36,670 nucleotides of DNA from an uncultured Bacillota bacterium (GTDB taxonomy: Bacteria; Bacillota; Sulfobacillia; JAMDAP01). The notes beneath the pieces are model-generated. The model was given only the letters and a program-made list of their open reading frames with translations. It did not search any database and was not told the origin of the DNA. Positions 1 to 9,445 of the stretch are shown in pieces (position 1 is the stretch's first letter; the number at the start of each line of letters is the position of its first letter). The DNA is taken from positions 1 to 36,670 of the forward strand of contig CALMNP010000214.1 in NCBI GenBank assembly GCA_937868875.1, in the 5' to 3' direction. A program made the position numbers and the translations under genes.

Positions 1-43
1 GGATCAGGCGCAGGGTCTCGTTCTCGGCCGCCGGCGTGCTCAT
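1..43 (-). CDS. Start of a truncated CDS (MSTPAAENETLRLI...), product unknown
   Basis: Minus-strand ATG at 43 preceded by GGAAGGA Shine-Dalgarno-like sequence; frame open to the window edge; downstream of sufB on the same strand. Confidence 0.45.
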   Translation of the reverse strand, partial: MSTPAAENETLRLI

Positions 44-173
44 AATCCACGTTCCTTCCTTGGCCATTTCAGCCGTTAGGATACCCCGCACAGCTAAGAG
101 CGGGGAAAGGCCAGGGGCCGGTGTGGCCGGCGCCCTGGCCTGTGCTCTCGTCCGGACGGAGGCCGTCCCCGTG

Positions 174-1574
<1,401 letters not shown>

Positions 1575-1592
1575 TTCGCGTCCCTCCTTTGC

Positions 1593-2066
1593 CTAAAGAT
1601 CCTTGGATTCCAGCACGTGGACCGGGCCCCGTGGGGACTGGCCTGATTCGTGCTGGCTGAGCCCGACTTCAAGGGCGTGCCAGGCCAGGGTGGCACACTT
1701 GAGGCGAACCGGCAGTCTGGATACGCCCTGCAGGGCCTGAACCTCACCCAGCTCCTTGTAGGAGCCCGGTTCACCTCTCATCATGCCCAGAAACTTGGCC
1801 AGAGTGGCCTTGGCCTCAGGGAGCGTCTTGCCCTTCATGGCCACGGTCATCATGGAAGCCGAGGCCTGGCTGATGGAACAGCCATGACCGCTGAATCGGA
1901 CGTCCTGGATGCGCCCGTCCTCCACGTTTGCCTGGACTTCGATCTCGTCGCCGCAGGTGGGGTTGTGCGCGTGGTAGACGATGACGGGGTGCTCCAGCTT
2001 GCCGCGGCCGCGGGGCCGGGCGTAGTGGTCCATGATGGCGTCCTTGTAGATGTCCTCAAGCGACAT
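1593..2066 (-). CDS. sufU: Fe-S scaffold/sulfurtransferase SufU
   Basis: MSLEDIYKDAIMDHYARPRGRGKL, PTCGDEI, GHGCSISQASASMM, RLKCATLAWHAL are SufU signatures. Confidence 0.95.
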   Translation of the reverse strand: MSLEDIYKDAIMDHYARPRGRGKLEHPVIVYHAHNPTCGDEIEVQANVEDGRIQDVRFSGHGCSISQASASMMTVAMKGKTLPEAKATLAKFLGMMRGEPGSYKELGEVQALQGVSRLPVRLKCATLAWHALEVGLSQHESGQSPRGPVHVLESKDL

Positions 2067-3282
2067 GGCTGAAAAACTCCTTCGTTTTCACCAGGGCGCT
2101 CGCCAGTGTATCGACGTCGGCCTCGTCGTTGTAGATATAGAAGCTGGCGCGGTTGGTGGCCGTCACGTCCAGCCAGTTGGCCAGGGGCTGGGCGCAGTGG
2201 TGGCCGGCGCGAATCGCGACGCCGTAGGTGTCCAGAACGGTGGCCACGTCGTGGGGATGCACGTCACCCAGGTTGAAGGCCACCAGGCCGCCGCGAGGCT
2301 CCTTCGGGCCGTAGAGGCGGAACCCGTCGATGGCCTCCAGCCGCTCGATGGCGTACCGCACCAGCCGCTGCTCGTGGTCGCTGACGTTCTTCATGCCCAA
2401 CTGGTTCAGGTAGTCGATGGCCGCCCCCAGGCCGATGGCGCCGGCAATGTTGGGCGTGCCGGCTTCGAACTTGTGGGGCAGTTCGGACCACTCGGCACAT
2501 TCCAGGTAGACGCGGGAGATCATCTCGCCGCCGAAGAGGAAGGGGTCCATGCTGTCCAGCAGATCCTCCCGGCCATAGAGGACGCCGATGCCCGTGGGCC
2601 CCAGCATCTTGTGACCGGAGAAGGCGAGCCAGTCAAGGTCCAGGGCCTGCACGTCGACGGGGATGTGCGGCACCGACTGAGCACCGTCGACCACGACTTT
2701 GGCGCCCACCTGGTGCGCCAGGCGGACGATGCCGGTCACCGGGTTGATGGTGCCCAGCACGTTGGACGCCTGTGTCACCGCCACCAACCGGGTCTTCTCG
2801 GTGATGATCTCTCCCAGGTTGTCGGTGCGAAGAAGGCCGTTCGGCAGCATTTCAATGAACCGCAGTTTGGCTCCCGTATGCAGGGCGACCTGCTGCCAGG
2901 GCACCAGGTTGCTGTGATGCTCCATGGGGGTGACGACGATCTCGTCCCCGGGCTTCAGGAACTTGCGCGCCCAGGAATAGGCCACCACGTTGAGGGATTC
3001 GGAAGAGTTGCGCGTGAAGATGACGTTGCGGCGGGAGGGGGCGTTGATGAAGCGCGTCACCTTCTCCCGGGCTTCCTCGTACTGCTCCGTGGCCCTCTCC
3101 GCCAGGGTGTGGACGCCCCGGTGGACGTTGGCGTTGCTGGTCTCATAGTACCGCACAATGGCGTCTATGACCTGGCGCGGCTTCTGGGTCGTGGCCGCGT
3201 TGTCCAGATAGACCAGGGGGTGCCCATGAACCTTTTGCCCCATGATGGGGAAGTCCTTGCGAATGTCGGCTACGTTCAACAA
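2056..3282 (-). CDS. sufS: Cysteine desulfurase SufS
   Basis: PLVYLDNAATTQKP N-terminus, PLP site FSGHKMLGPTGIGVLYG, RAGHHCAQP active-site Cys region; overlaps sufU start by 11 nt. Confidence 0.96.
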   Translation of the reverse strand: MLNVADIRKDFPIMGQKVHGHPLVYLDNAATTQKPRQVIDAIVRYYETSNANVHRGVHTLAERATEQYEEAREKVTRFINAPSRRNVIFTRNSSESLNVVAYSWARKFLKPGDEIVVTPMEHHSNLVPWQQVALHTGAKLRFIEMLPNGLLRTDNLGEIITEKTRLVAVTQASNVLGTINPVTGIVRLAHQVGAKVVVDGAQSVPHIPVDVQALDLDWLAFSGHKMLGPTGIGVLYGREDLLDSMDPFLFGGEMISRVYLECAEWSELPHKFEAGTPNIAGAIGLGAAIDYLNQLGMKNVSDHEQRLVRYAIERLEAIDGFRLYGPKEPRGGLVAFNLGDVHPHDVATVLDTYGVAIRAGHHCAQPLANWLDVTATNRASFYIYNDEADVDTLASALVKTKEFFSHVA

Positions 3283-3332
3283 GAGGAAGCACTTCCTTCA
3301 AAGAAGCCGCTGCGGACGGCGTCGGTCGGGAC

Positions 3333-4658
3333 CTACATGCCCATCTTGCGCTGGACCAGGCCGGGCAGTTCGGCGCGCAGGGACTCCACCGGGATACGCT
3401 GCAGGACCGGCTGGAAGAAGCCGTCCACGATCAGCTTGAGGGCCTCCTGCTTGGAGATGCCGCGGGACATCAGGTAGAAGAGCTGTTCCCGATCCACCTG
3501 GCCGACTGTGGCGGCGTGTCCCGCCTGCTCCACATCGTACTCGTCAATGATCAGACCGGGGATGGCGTCGGACCGTGCCCCTTCGGACAGCACCAGGGTC
3601 TGCTGGCGCTGGAAGGTCTTGCAGGCGCGGGCTCCGGCTTCGATCTGGCCCAGCCCGCGGTAGACCGAACGCGCCTTGCCGTTCAGCACGCCCCTGACCT
3701 GGATGTCGGACGTGGAATGGTCGGCGCCGGCCTTGTGCACCATGCCGGCGGAGACGTCCAGGTGCTGCCGCCCGTCGCCGAAGAAGACCATGAAAATGTT
3801 GGAGTCGGCGCCGGGGCCGGACACTAGAGAGGTAAGCTCAGCGCGGGTGAGAGAGCCGCCGAACTCGCCCAGGGTCCAGTCCACGCGGGCATCGCGCTCC
3901 ACCACGGCCCGCCGGACCGTGAAGCTGTCCAGCGAGGTGGCGAAGTTCTGAATGCTGCCGAACCGCACCTGCGACCCGGGACGGGCGATGATCTCCACCA
4001 CCCCGGACTGCAGGCCGCGCTCCCCAGCGGCCGCGGAGGACCACCGTTCCACCAGGGTCACGGCTGCCCCGGTCTCGGCCACCACCAGGGTGTGGTTGAA
4101 GAGGCCGGCCCCGGGCTGCTCGCCGTAGAGGGCAAACTCAATCGGCTCCTCAACGACCACGCCCTTGGGGACATAGAGGAAGACGCCTCCGGAGAGAAGG
4201 GCGGCGTGGAGAGCGGTGAACTTCGACTCATCCGCACGGACCGCGGTGAACAGGTACTTTTTCAGCAGATCGCCATGCTCCCGCGCTGCGGTCTGGAGGT
4301 CGGTGAAGACGACGCCCTGGGCCGCAAGTCCGGGGTCCATCCGGTGGTAGACCAGGCTGCCGTCCCACTGCAGGGAAACGGTAGCCGGGGGCTTGTCACC
4401 GGTGACTACCAGGCGCAGGGTCTCCGGCAGGGCGGCCGGGTCCGCCACAACGGAGCGGGGCTCCGTGGGGCGGAGGGTGTCCAGGTCCAGCCGGGAGAGG
4501 TCGGTGCGGCGCCAGGCCTCGTCCTTGGGGTCGGGAAGGGACGTGGACTCGTACCGCTCCCAGGCGGCGATACGGAGGGACTGCAGCCACTCCGGCTCGC
4601 CGGCGGCCAGTCGCTCCACAGCGGCTCGGGTGAGGGTGCCTTCCTTGACAGTGTTCAT
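3333..4658 (-). CDS. sufD: Fe-S cluster assembly protein SufD
   Basis: SufB/SufD family; C-terminal [34 protein letters not shown]; position between sufC and sufS. Confidence 0.94.
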   Translation of the reverse strand: MNTVKEGTLTRAAVERLAAGEPEWLQSLRIAAWERYESTSLPDPKDEAWRRTDLSRLDLDTLRPTEPRSVVADPAALPETLRLVVTGDKPPATVSLQWDGSLVYHRMDPGLAAQGVVFTDLQTAAREHGDLLKKYLFTAVRADESKFTALHAALLSGGVFLYVPKGVVVEEPIEFALYGEQPGAGLFNHTLVVAETGAAVTLVERWSSAAAGERGLQSGVVEIIARPGSQVRFGSIQNFATSLDSFTVRRAVVERDARVDWTLGEFGGSLTRAELTSLVSGPGADSNIFMVFFGDGRQHLDVSAGMVHKAGADHSTSDIQVRGVLNGKARSVYRGLGQIEAGARACKTFQRQQTLVLSEGARSDAIPGLIIDEYDVEQAGHAATVGQVDREQLFYLMSRGISKQEALKLIVDGFFQPVLQRIPVESLRAELPGLVQRKMGM

Positions 4659-4670
4659 TTGCCCATCCCC

Positions 4671-5432
4671 CTAGCGGCCCCGAGCGGCTTCGACGTCTTC
4701 CTTGATCCAGTCGTAGCCCTTCTCCTCGAGTTCCAGGGACAGCTCCTTGCCGCCGGTGCGCTCGATGCGGCCGTCGATCATGACGTGCACCACGTCCGGC
4801 TCAATATAGCGGAGGATGCGGTTGTAATGCGTGATGACCAGAGCGCCGAAATCCTCGCTGCGCAGGGCGTTGACACCCTTGGAGACGACCTTCAGCGCGT
4901 CAATGTCCAGGCCCGAGTCGGTCTCGTCCAGGATGCCGAACTTGGGCTGGAGAAGCAGCATCTGAAGCATCTCGTTGCGCTTCTTCTCGCCGCCGGAGAA
5001 GCCCTCGTTGAGGTACCGCTTGGCAAACGACTCGTCCATCTCCAAAAAGTTCATCTTCTGCTGCATCAGCTCGAAGAAGTCCCAGGCGGACAGCTCCGTG
5101 CCGCGCACGGAGTTGAGCGCGGTTCGCAGGAAGTTGGCTACCGTGACGCCGGCGACCTCGCTGGGGTACTGGAAAGCCAAAAACAGGCCGCGGCGGGCGC
5201 GCTCGTCCGGCGCCATCTCCAGCACGTTCTCGCCGTTCAGGAGGACCTCACCCTTGGTGACCTCATAACGGGGGTGGCCCATCAGGGTGAAGGACAGGGT
5301 GGTTTTGCCGGAGCCGTTGGGGCCCATCAGAGCGTGAATCTCGCCGCTCTTCAGCGTCAGGTTCAAGCCCTTGAGGATGGGCTTGTCATCAATCTGAACG
5401 TGCAGGTCGCGAATTTCGAGCACGTTGCCCAT
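4671..5432 (-). CDS. sufC: Fe-S assembly ATPase SufC
   Basis: Walker A GPNGSGKTT, signature FSGGEKKRNEMLQ, ILDETDSGLDIDAL; ATG at 5432 (MGNVLEIRDL) preceded by AAGGTG. The ORF-track start at 5465 is probably too long. Confidence 0.95.
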   Translation of the reverse strand: MGNVLEIRDLHVQIDDKPILKGLNLTLKSGEIHALMGPNGSGKTTLSFTLMGHPRYEVTKGEVLLNGENVLEMAPDERARRGLFLAFQYPSEVAGVTVANFLRTALNSVRGTELSAWDFFELMQQKMNFLEMDESFAKRYLNEGFSGGEKKRNEMLQMLLLQPKFGILDETDSGLDIDALKVVSKGVNALRSEDFGALVITHYNRILRYIEPDVVHVMIDGRIERTGGKELSLELEEKGYDWIKEDVEAARGR

Positions 5433-5718
5433 GTGGGGATTCACCTTCCTTGCCGTCCGTCGCACGTGGGGCTACCCGTATCGTACCCGGGGGCTCCTGT
5501 TCCAAGCGTTTCACTTCGTACGAGGCGGATTTTTAAAGAAATTACTTTCTAAACTAGTTTGATTATGAATGAAGGCCACCAGGGCGTCAAGGCGCCCAGG
5601 GAAACTTTTCACAGGCCAACACAAACCATTATAAACGTACTCTCTGGTTGAGAAAAGAAAAAAGCCGGGAGAATTGCTCGGAAAACCCAGGTTGCCGGGG
5701 TGAAGAGACAGATTGCCC

Positions 5719-5746
5719 TTGACGTCCGGGTCAGATTGGCTACACT
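5719..5746 (+). promoter_or_regulatory. Candidate sigma-A type promoter for the pyrophosphatase gene
   Basis: TTGACG (5719-5724), 16 bp spacer, TACACT (5741-5746). Confidence 0.45.
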
Positions 5747-5798
5747 AGGTTTGTTGTTCAACCGCCGCGCCCCGGGCGGCGCCGAGAGGAGATGCCCC

Positions 5799-6308
5799 AT
5801 GCCGCGCGTCCTAACACCCGTGGTCGATGCACTCATTGAAATTCCCATGGGGAGCCAGAACAAGTACGAGCATGATAAGAAAACCGGCTACTTTCGCCTG
5901 GACCGGGTGCTCTACTCCCCCATCCACTACCCGGCGGACTATGGCTACGTGCCTCAGACCCTGGCGGAAGACGGCGACCCGCTGGACATTCTGGTCATGA
6001 TTACGGTGCCCACCTTCCCCGGCTGCGTGGTGCCGGCCCGGGTGGTGGGGGCCATGCTGATGGAAGACGACAAGGGCCGGGACACCAAGCTCCTGGCTGT
6101 CTGCAACGTGGATCCGCGGTTTGAGCACGTGGCCTCCATAGGTCACCTGGGGCACCACACCCTGCGGGAGATCGAGCACTTTTTCTCCGTTTACAAGAGC
6201 CTCGAGGGCAAGGCGACCCTTACCCACGGCTGGCGGGGCCTGGAGTTCGCCATCGAGGAACTGGAACGGGCGCGCAACGCCTACCTCGGCTCCGATCTTC
6301 ACGAATAA
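5799..6308 (+). CDS. ppa: Inorganic pyrophosphatase (family I)
   Basis: EIPMGSQNKYEHDKKTGYFRLDRVLYSPIHYPADYGYVPQTLAEDGDPLDILV; ATG 5799 preceded by GAGAGGAG. Confidence 0.95.
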   Translation: MPRVLTPVVDALIEIPMGSQNKYEHDKKTGYFRLDRVLYSPIHYPADYGYVPQTLAEDGDPLDILVMITVPTFPGCVVPARVVGAMLMEDDKGRDTKLLAVCNVDPRFEHVASIGHLGHHTLREIEHFFSVYKSLEGKATLTHGWRGLEFAIEELERARNAYLGSDLHE

Positions 6309-6332
6309 TTAGCGGCGAGGTGCACGGCGAGC

Positions 6333-7829
6333 ATGGATCAGCGCAACACCCCTCTCTTCAATGCCCTGCTTCATTACATTGAGCAGAATACCCTGCCCTT
6401 CCACTCCCCCGCCCATAAGCAGGGAGTCGGTCTGGCCGGGCCGTTCCGCGATTTCGTCGGCTCCAACGTCCTGGCCATCGACCTGACCGTGCTGCCGGAC
6501 CTGGACTTCCTCAGCGCCCCCCGCGGTCCCATCAAGCGCGCGCAGGAACTGGCGGCCGACGCCTACGGCGCGGACCACGCCTTCTTCCTCATCAACGGCA
6601 CGTCCGGCGGCATCCACGCCATGATCATGGCGGCGGTGGGCCCCGGCGACAAGGTGCTGATGCCCCGCAACGTCCACAAGTCGGTCTTCGCCGGCCTGGT
6701 GCTGTCCGGGGCCATCCCTGTGTACCTCCAGCCCGAGTACGACGACCGCTTCGGCATTCCGCTGCAGATCACCCCGGAGCAGGTGGAGGAGGCCTTCCGC
6801 CGGGACCCGGACATCAAGGCCGTGTTTGTGGTCAACCCCACTTACTACGGCATCGCCACCTACCTGAGGCGAATCGTGGAGATCGCCCACGGCCGCGGCG
6901 TGCCCGTCATTGTGGACGAGGCGCACGGCGCCCACCTGATCTTCAACGACGCCCTGCCCGAATCGGCCATGGAGGCGGGGGCGGACATCTCCGCCATCAG
7001 TACGCACAAGGTGGCCGGCAGCATGACCCAAAGCTCGCTGTTGGTCATGAAGGAAGGGCTCCTGGACTACGACCGGGTGCAGGAGATCCTGAACTACCTC
7101 CAGTCGACCAGCCCCAGCTTTGTGCTGATGGCCTCCCTGGACGTGGCCCGCTCCAACATCGCCGTCCACGGCGACCGCCTGATCAAGCAGGCTGTCTCGC
7201 TGGCGGGCGAGGTGCGCCGGCGCATCAATGAAATCCCGGGGTTCTTTGCCTTCGGTGAGGAGATGGTAGAGCGGGGCTCGGTGGCGGCCATTGACCCCAC
7301 TAAAATCACCATCCGGACCGTGGACCTGGGGCTCACCGGGTTTGAGGTGGAGGCCATCCTCAACCGGGAGTTCGATATCGCCATCGAACTGTCCGGCGAA
7401 CACTACATTCTCATCCCCATCACCATCGGCGATCGGCGGGACCGGGTGGAGCGCTTCCTTTCCGCCCTGGCGCGCCTGGCGCAGCGCTTCGGCAAGGGGC
7501 CGGGCTCGGCCGACCGGTTCCTGGAGGCTGTGCGCCCGCCCGAGATTCCGCCGGCGGTCATGCCGCCGCGGCAGGCCGTCTTCTCCAAGCGCGACATTGT
7601 CCCCATCTCCCGCGCCGCCGGCCGGGTCTCGGCCGAGACCATTCTGGTGTACCCGCCGGGCATCCCCATCGTCACGCCGGGCGAGCGCATCACCACCGAG
7701 GTCCTGGACTACATCGACTCCCTCAACCGCGAGACGACCCTCCTGCAGGGCATGTCCGACCCGAGCCTGCTGACCCTTCAGGTGCTGTCCGAGGACGGGC
7801 TGGGCAACGTCGGGCAGCAGCGGGCGTGA
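6333..7829 (+). CDS. PLP-dependent Orn/Lys/Arg decarboxylase (SpeA-like, Bacillus type)
   Basis: N-terminal FHSPAHKQGVG, PLP lysine region ISTHKVAGSMTQSS, VDEAHGAH; roughly 500 aa Bacillus-type architecture. Confidence 0.88.
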   Translation: MDQRNTPLFNALLHYIEQNTLPFHSPAHKQGVGLAGPFRDFVGSNVLAIDLTVLPDLDFLSAPRGPIKRAQELAADAYGADHAFFLINGTSGGIHAMIMAAVGPGDKVLMPRNVHKSVFAGLVLSGAIPVYLQPEYDDRFGIPLQITPEQVEEAFRRDPDIKAVFVVNPTYYGIATYLRRIVEIAHGRGVPVIVDEAHGAHLIFNDALPESAMEAGADISAISTHKVAGSMTQSSLLVMKEGLLDYDRVQEILNYLQSTSPSFVLMASLDVARSNIAVHGDRLIKQAVSLAGEVRRRINEIPGFFAFGEEMVERGSVAAIDPTKITIRTVDLGLTGFEVEAILNREFDIAIELSGEHYILIPITIGDRRDRVERFLSALARLAQRFGKGPGSADRFLEAVRPPEIPPAVMPPRQAVFSKRDIVPISRAAGRVSAETILVYPPGIPIVTPGERITTEVLDYIDSLNRETTLLQGMSDPSLLTLQVLSEDGLGNVGQQRA

Positions 7830-7856
7830 CGTATCCCCCCTCGGCATGAAGAATCA

Positions 7857-7887
7857 GGGAGCGACGGGCGCCTGCCCTGTCGCTCCC
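7857..7887 (+). terminator. Intrinsic-terminator-like hairpin after the decarboxylase gene
   Basis: GGGAGCGAC (7857-7865) / GTCGCTCCC (7879-7887), additional inner GGG/CCC pairing, followed by TTGGTTT. Confidence 0.7.
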
Positions 7888-7912
7888 TTGGTTTACTTGC
7901 CCCAGCCTACGG

Positions 7913-8179
7913 TCACGCCTCGGGAACGCTGCAAGCGTTGGAGACGGTGAGGGTCAGGACCGTGGATGCTCCCCCCTGCGAGGCCGCCCGAAACAGGGCC
8001 TGGACGGCGAGCCAGATGTCATCCTCCTTGCCCCAGAGAAACGTGCTCATCGGCCCGACCTCCACGCGGACGGGACTCTGTTCAAGCGCCTCCAGGGCGG
8101 ACCGGATGCGCTGCTCATAGCGGTCCGTCCCCAGAGGGTACAGGGACACTTGGCAGCCAATCAGCGGAATCACCCCCAA
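7913..8179 (-). CDS. YkoF / MTH1187-like thiamine (HMP)-binding domain protein
   Basis: GCQVSLYPLGTDRYEQRIRSALEALEQSPVRVEVGPMSTFLWGKEDDIWLAVQALFRAA pattern. Start uncertain: TTG at 8179 (GGAGG 11 nt upstream) or GTG at 8173; the ORF-track start at 8446 reads antiparallel to methyltransferase codons and is unlikely. Confidence 0.6.
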   Translation of the reverse strand: MGVIPLIGCQVSLYPLGTDRYEQRIRSALEALEQSPVRVEVGPMSTFLWGKEDDIWLAVQALFRAASQGGASTVLTLTVSNACSVPEA

Positions 8180-8888
8180 CCTGATGCCGGCCTCCGGGTT
8201 TGACCCAACGGGCCACGACGAAGCCAGGGGGGGCCCCTTGTGCGCGGGCTTCGTCGTCCTGGCGCAAGGCTTCAGCCAGCGTGGCGGGACGTGCGTCGGG
8301 GCCCAGGTAGAGCCCCTCCGAGAGGGAGGGCCGGGATGCGCCGAGCAGGGAGGCAAGCTTGTCCCGCCCGAACAGGCGGGCGTGACGAAAGATGGGGTCG
8401 CCCTCTCCGGCCATGGCGCGATACGCCTCTCCCCAGGCGGAGTCACGGTGGATAGTCCCCACCACGAGCCGCCCTCCGGGGCGCAGCACTCGCCACGCCT
8501 CCGCCAGGGCGTCGGCGGGGTAGGGGAAGAACTCGAGGGCCGTGAGGCACGTCACCACGTCGAAGCTGCCATCGGGAAAGGGCAGCGCCGCGGCATCGGC
8601 CTCGAGAAATAGGCAGGCCAGGTTGGCCTGAACCGCCTTGTCCCTGGCTCGCGCCAGCATCTTGCCGGAGATATCCAGGCCTGTCACCCTTGCCCCCTGC
8701 GCAGCCAGGTAGAGGGAGAGTTGGCCGGTGCCGGCGCCCAGGTCCAGCGTGTCCTGGGCCATCAGGGGCGCAGCTGCTTCAGCCATCAGCCGCTTTTCGA
8801 TATCGTCCGCCGCCTGGCCGAGCGGTGATTCGTACCAGAGGTCATACTGAGCAGCAGTCGCGTCAAAAACATGCGAGTCCCGTGACAA
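8115..8888 (-). CDS. Class I SAM-dependent methyltransferase (UbiE-like)
   Basis: LDLGAGTGQLSLYLAAQGARVTGLDISGKML, LPFPDGSFDVVTCLTALEFF, AWRVLRPGGRLVVG. Confidence 0.85.
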   Translation of the reverse strand: MSRDSHVFDATAAQYDLWYESPLGQAADDIEKRLMAEAAAPLMAQDTLDLGAGTGQLSLYLAAQGARVTGLDISGKMLARARDKAVQANLACLFLEADAAALPFPDGSFDVVTCLTALEFFPYPADALAEAWRVLRPGGRLVVGTIHRDSAWGEAYRAMAGEGDPIFRHARLFGRDKLASLLGASRPSLSEGLYLGPDARPATLAEALRQDDEARAQGAPPGFVVARWVKPGGRHQVGGDSADWLPSVPVPSGDGPL

Positions 8889-9017
8889 GGACCTACACCC
8901 CCTTGGTGTCAGGCAAGGCCCGCCGCGCCGCCCCCGACAGGAACAGGAGCAAGTCTCAAATGGTGGCCAAGGCTTTCAATGTCCCGGGCCCCATCTCCTG
9001 CAACGTAAAAGGGGGCG

Positions 9018-9046
9018 TTCACAGAATCAGTCCCAGGAGGTATAAT
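9018..9046 (+). promoter_or_regulatory. Promoter of the cadC-like operon
   Basis: TTCACA (9018-9023), 17 bp spacer, consensus TATAAT (9041-9046). Confidence 0.65.
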
Positions 9047-9069
9047 ACTTGAACAACGGCTCAAGTATT
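9044..9069 (+). promoter_or_regulatory. Candidate ArsR/SmtB-family operator
   Basis: Perfect inverted repeat AATACTTGA (9044-9052), N8, TCAAGTATT (9061-9069), overlapping the -10 box. Confidence 0.7.
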
Positions 9070-9073
9070 TGGG

Positions 9074-9445
9074 GTGAAGGCCTTGGCCAACCAACAGGCT
9101 CAGGACCTCTGTGAGGTTCGGCATATCCATTCGGACCGGCTGGAGCGGGTGGGTTCCTACCTGGAGGGCGTCCGCGACCTGGCGGCGCTCTTCAAGATTC
9201 TGGCCGACGAGACGCGGCTCAAGATCGTCTACGCCCTCTCTCAGGAGGAACTTTGCGTCTGCGACCTGGCCACGCTCACTGGCCTGACCGTGTCTAACAC
9301 CTCGCATCACCTGCGGCTTCTGCGTGCCCACCGGCTGGTAAAATCGCGCAAGCAGGGGCGCATGGTCTTTTATTCCCTGGACGACGGCCACATGGTCGGC
9401 CTGGTGACCCTCGGCATGGACCACATCAAGGAGGCAGCTCGCTGA
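9074..9445 (+). CDS. ArsR/SmtB family regulator, CadC-like
   Basis: LFKILADETRLKIVYALSQEELCVCDLATLTGLTVSNTSHHLRLLRAHRLVKSRKQGRMVFYSL; ELCVCD metal-site motif; N-terminal CEVRHIHSDR. GTG start. Confidence 0.92.
   Translation: MKALANQQAQDLCEVRHIHSDRLERVGSYLEGVRDLAALFKILADETRLKIVYALSQEELCVCDLATLTGLTVSNTSHHLRLLRAHRLVKSRKQGRMVFYSLDDGHMVGLVTLGMDHIKEAAR

Noticed and set aside
6309-7847. Minus-strand 512-aa ORF opposite the decarboxylase
   Set aside because: Shadow ORF in GC-rich DNA; no recognisable domain, opposite strand has clear PLP enzyme motifs.
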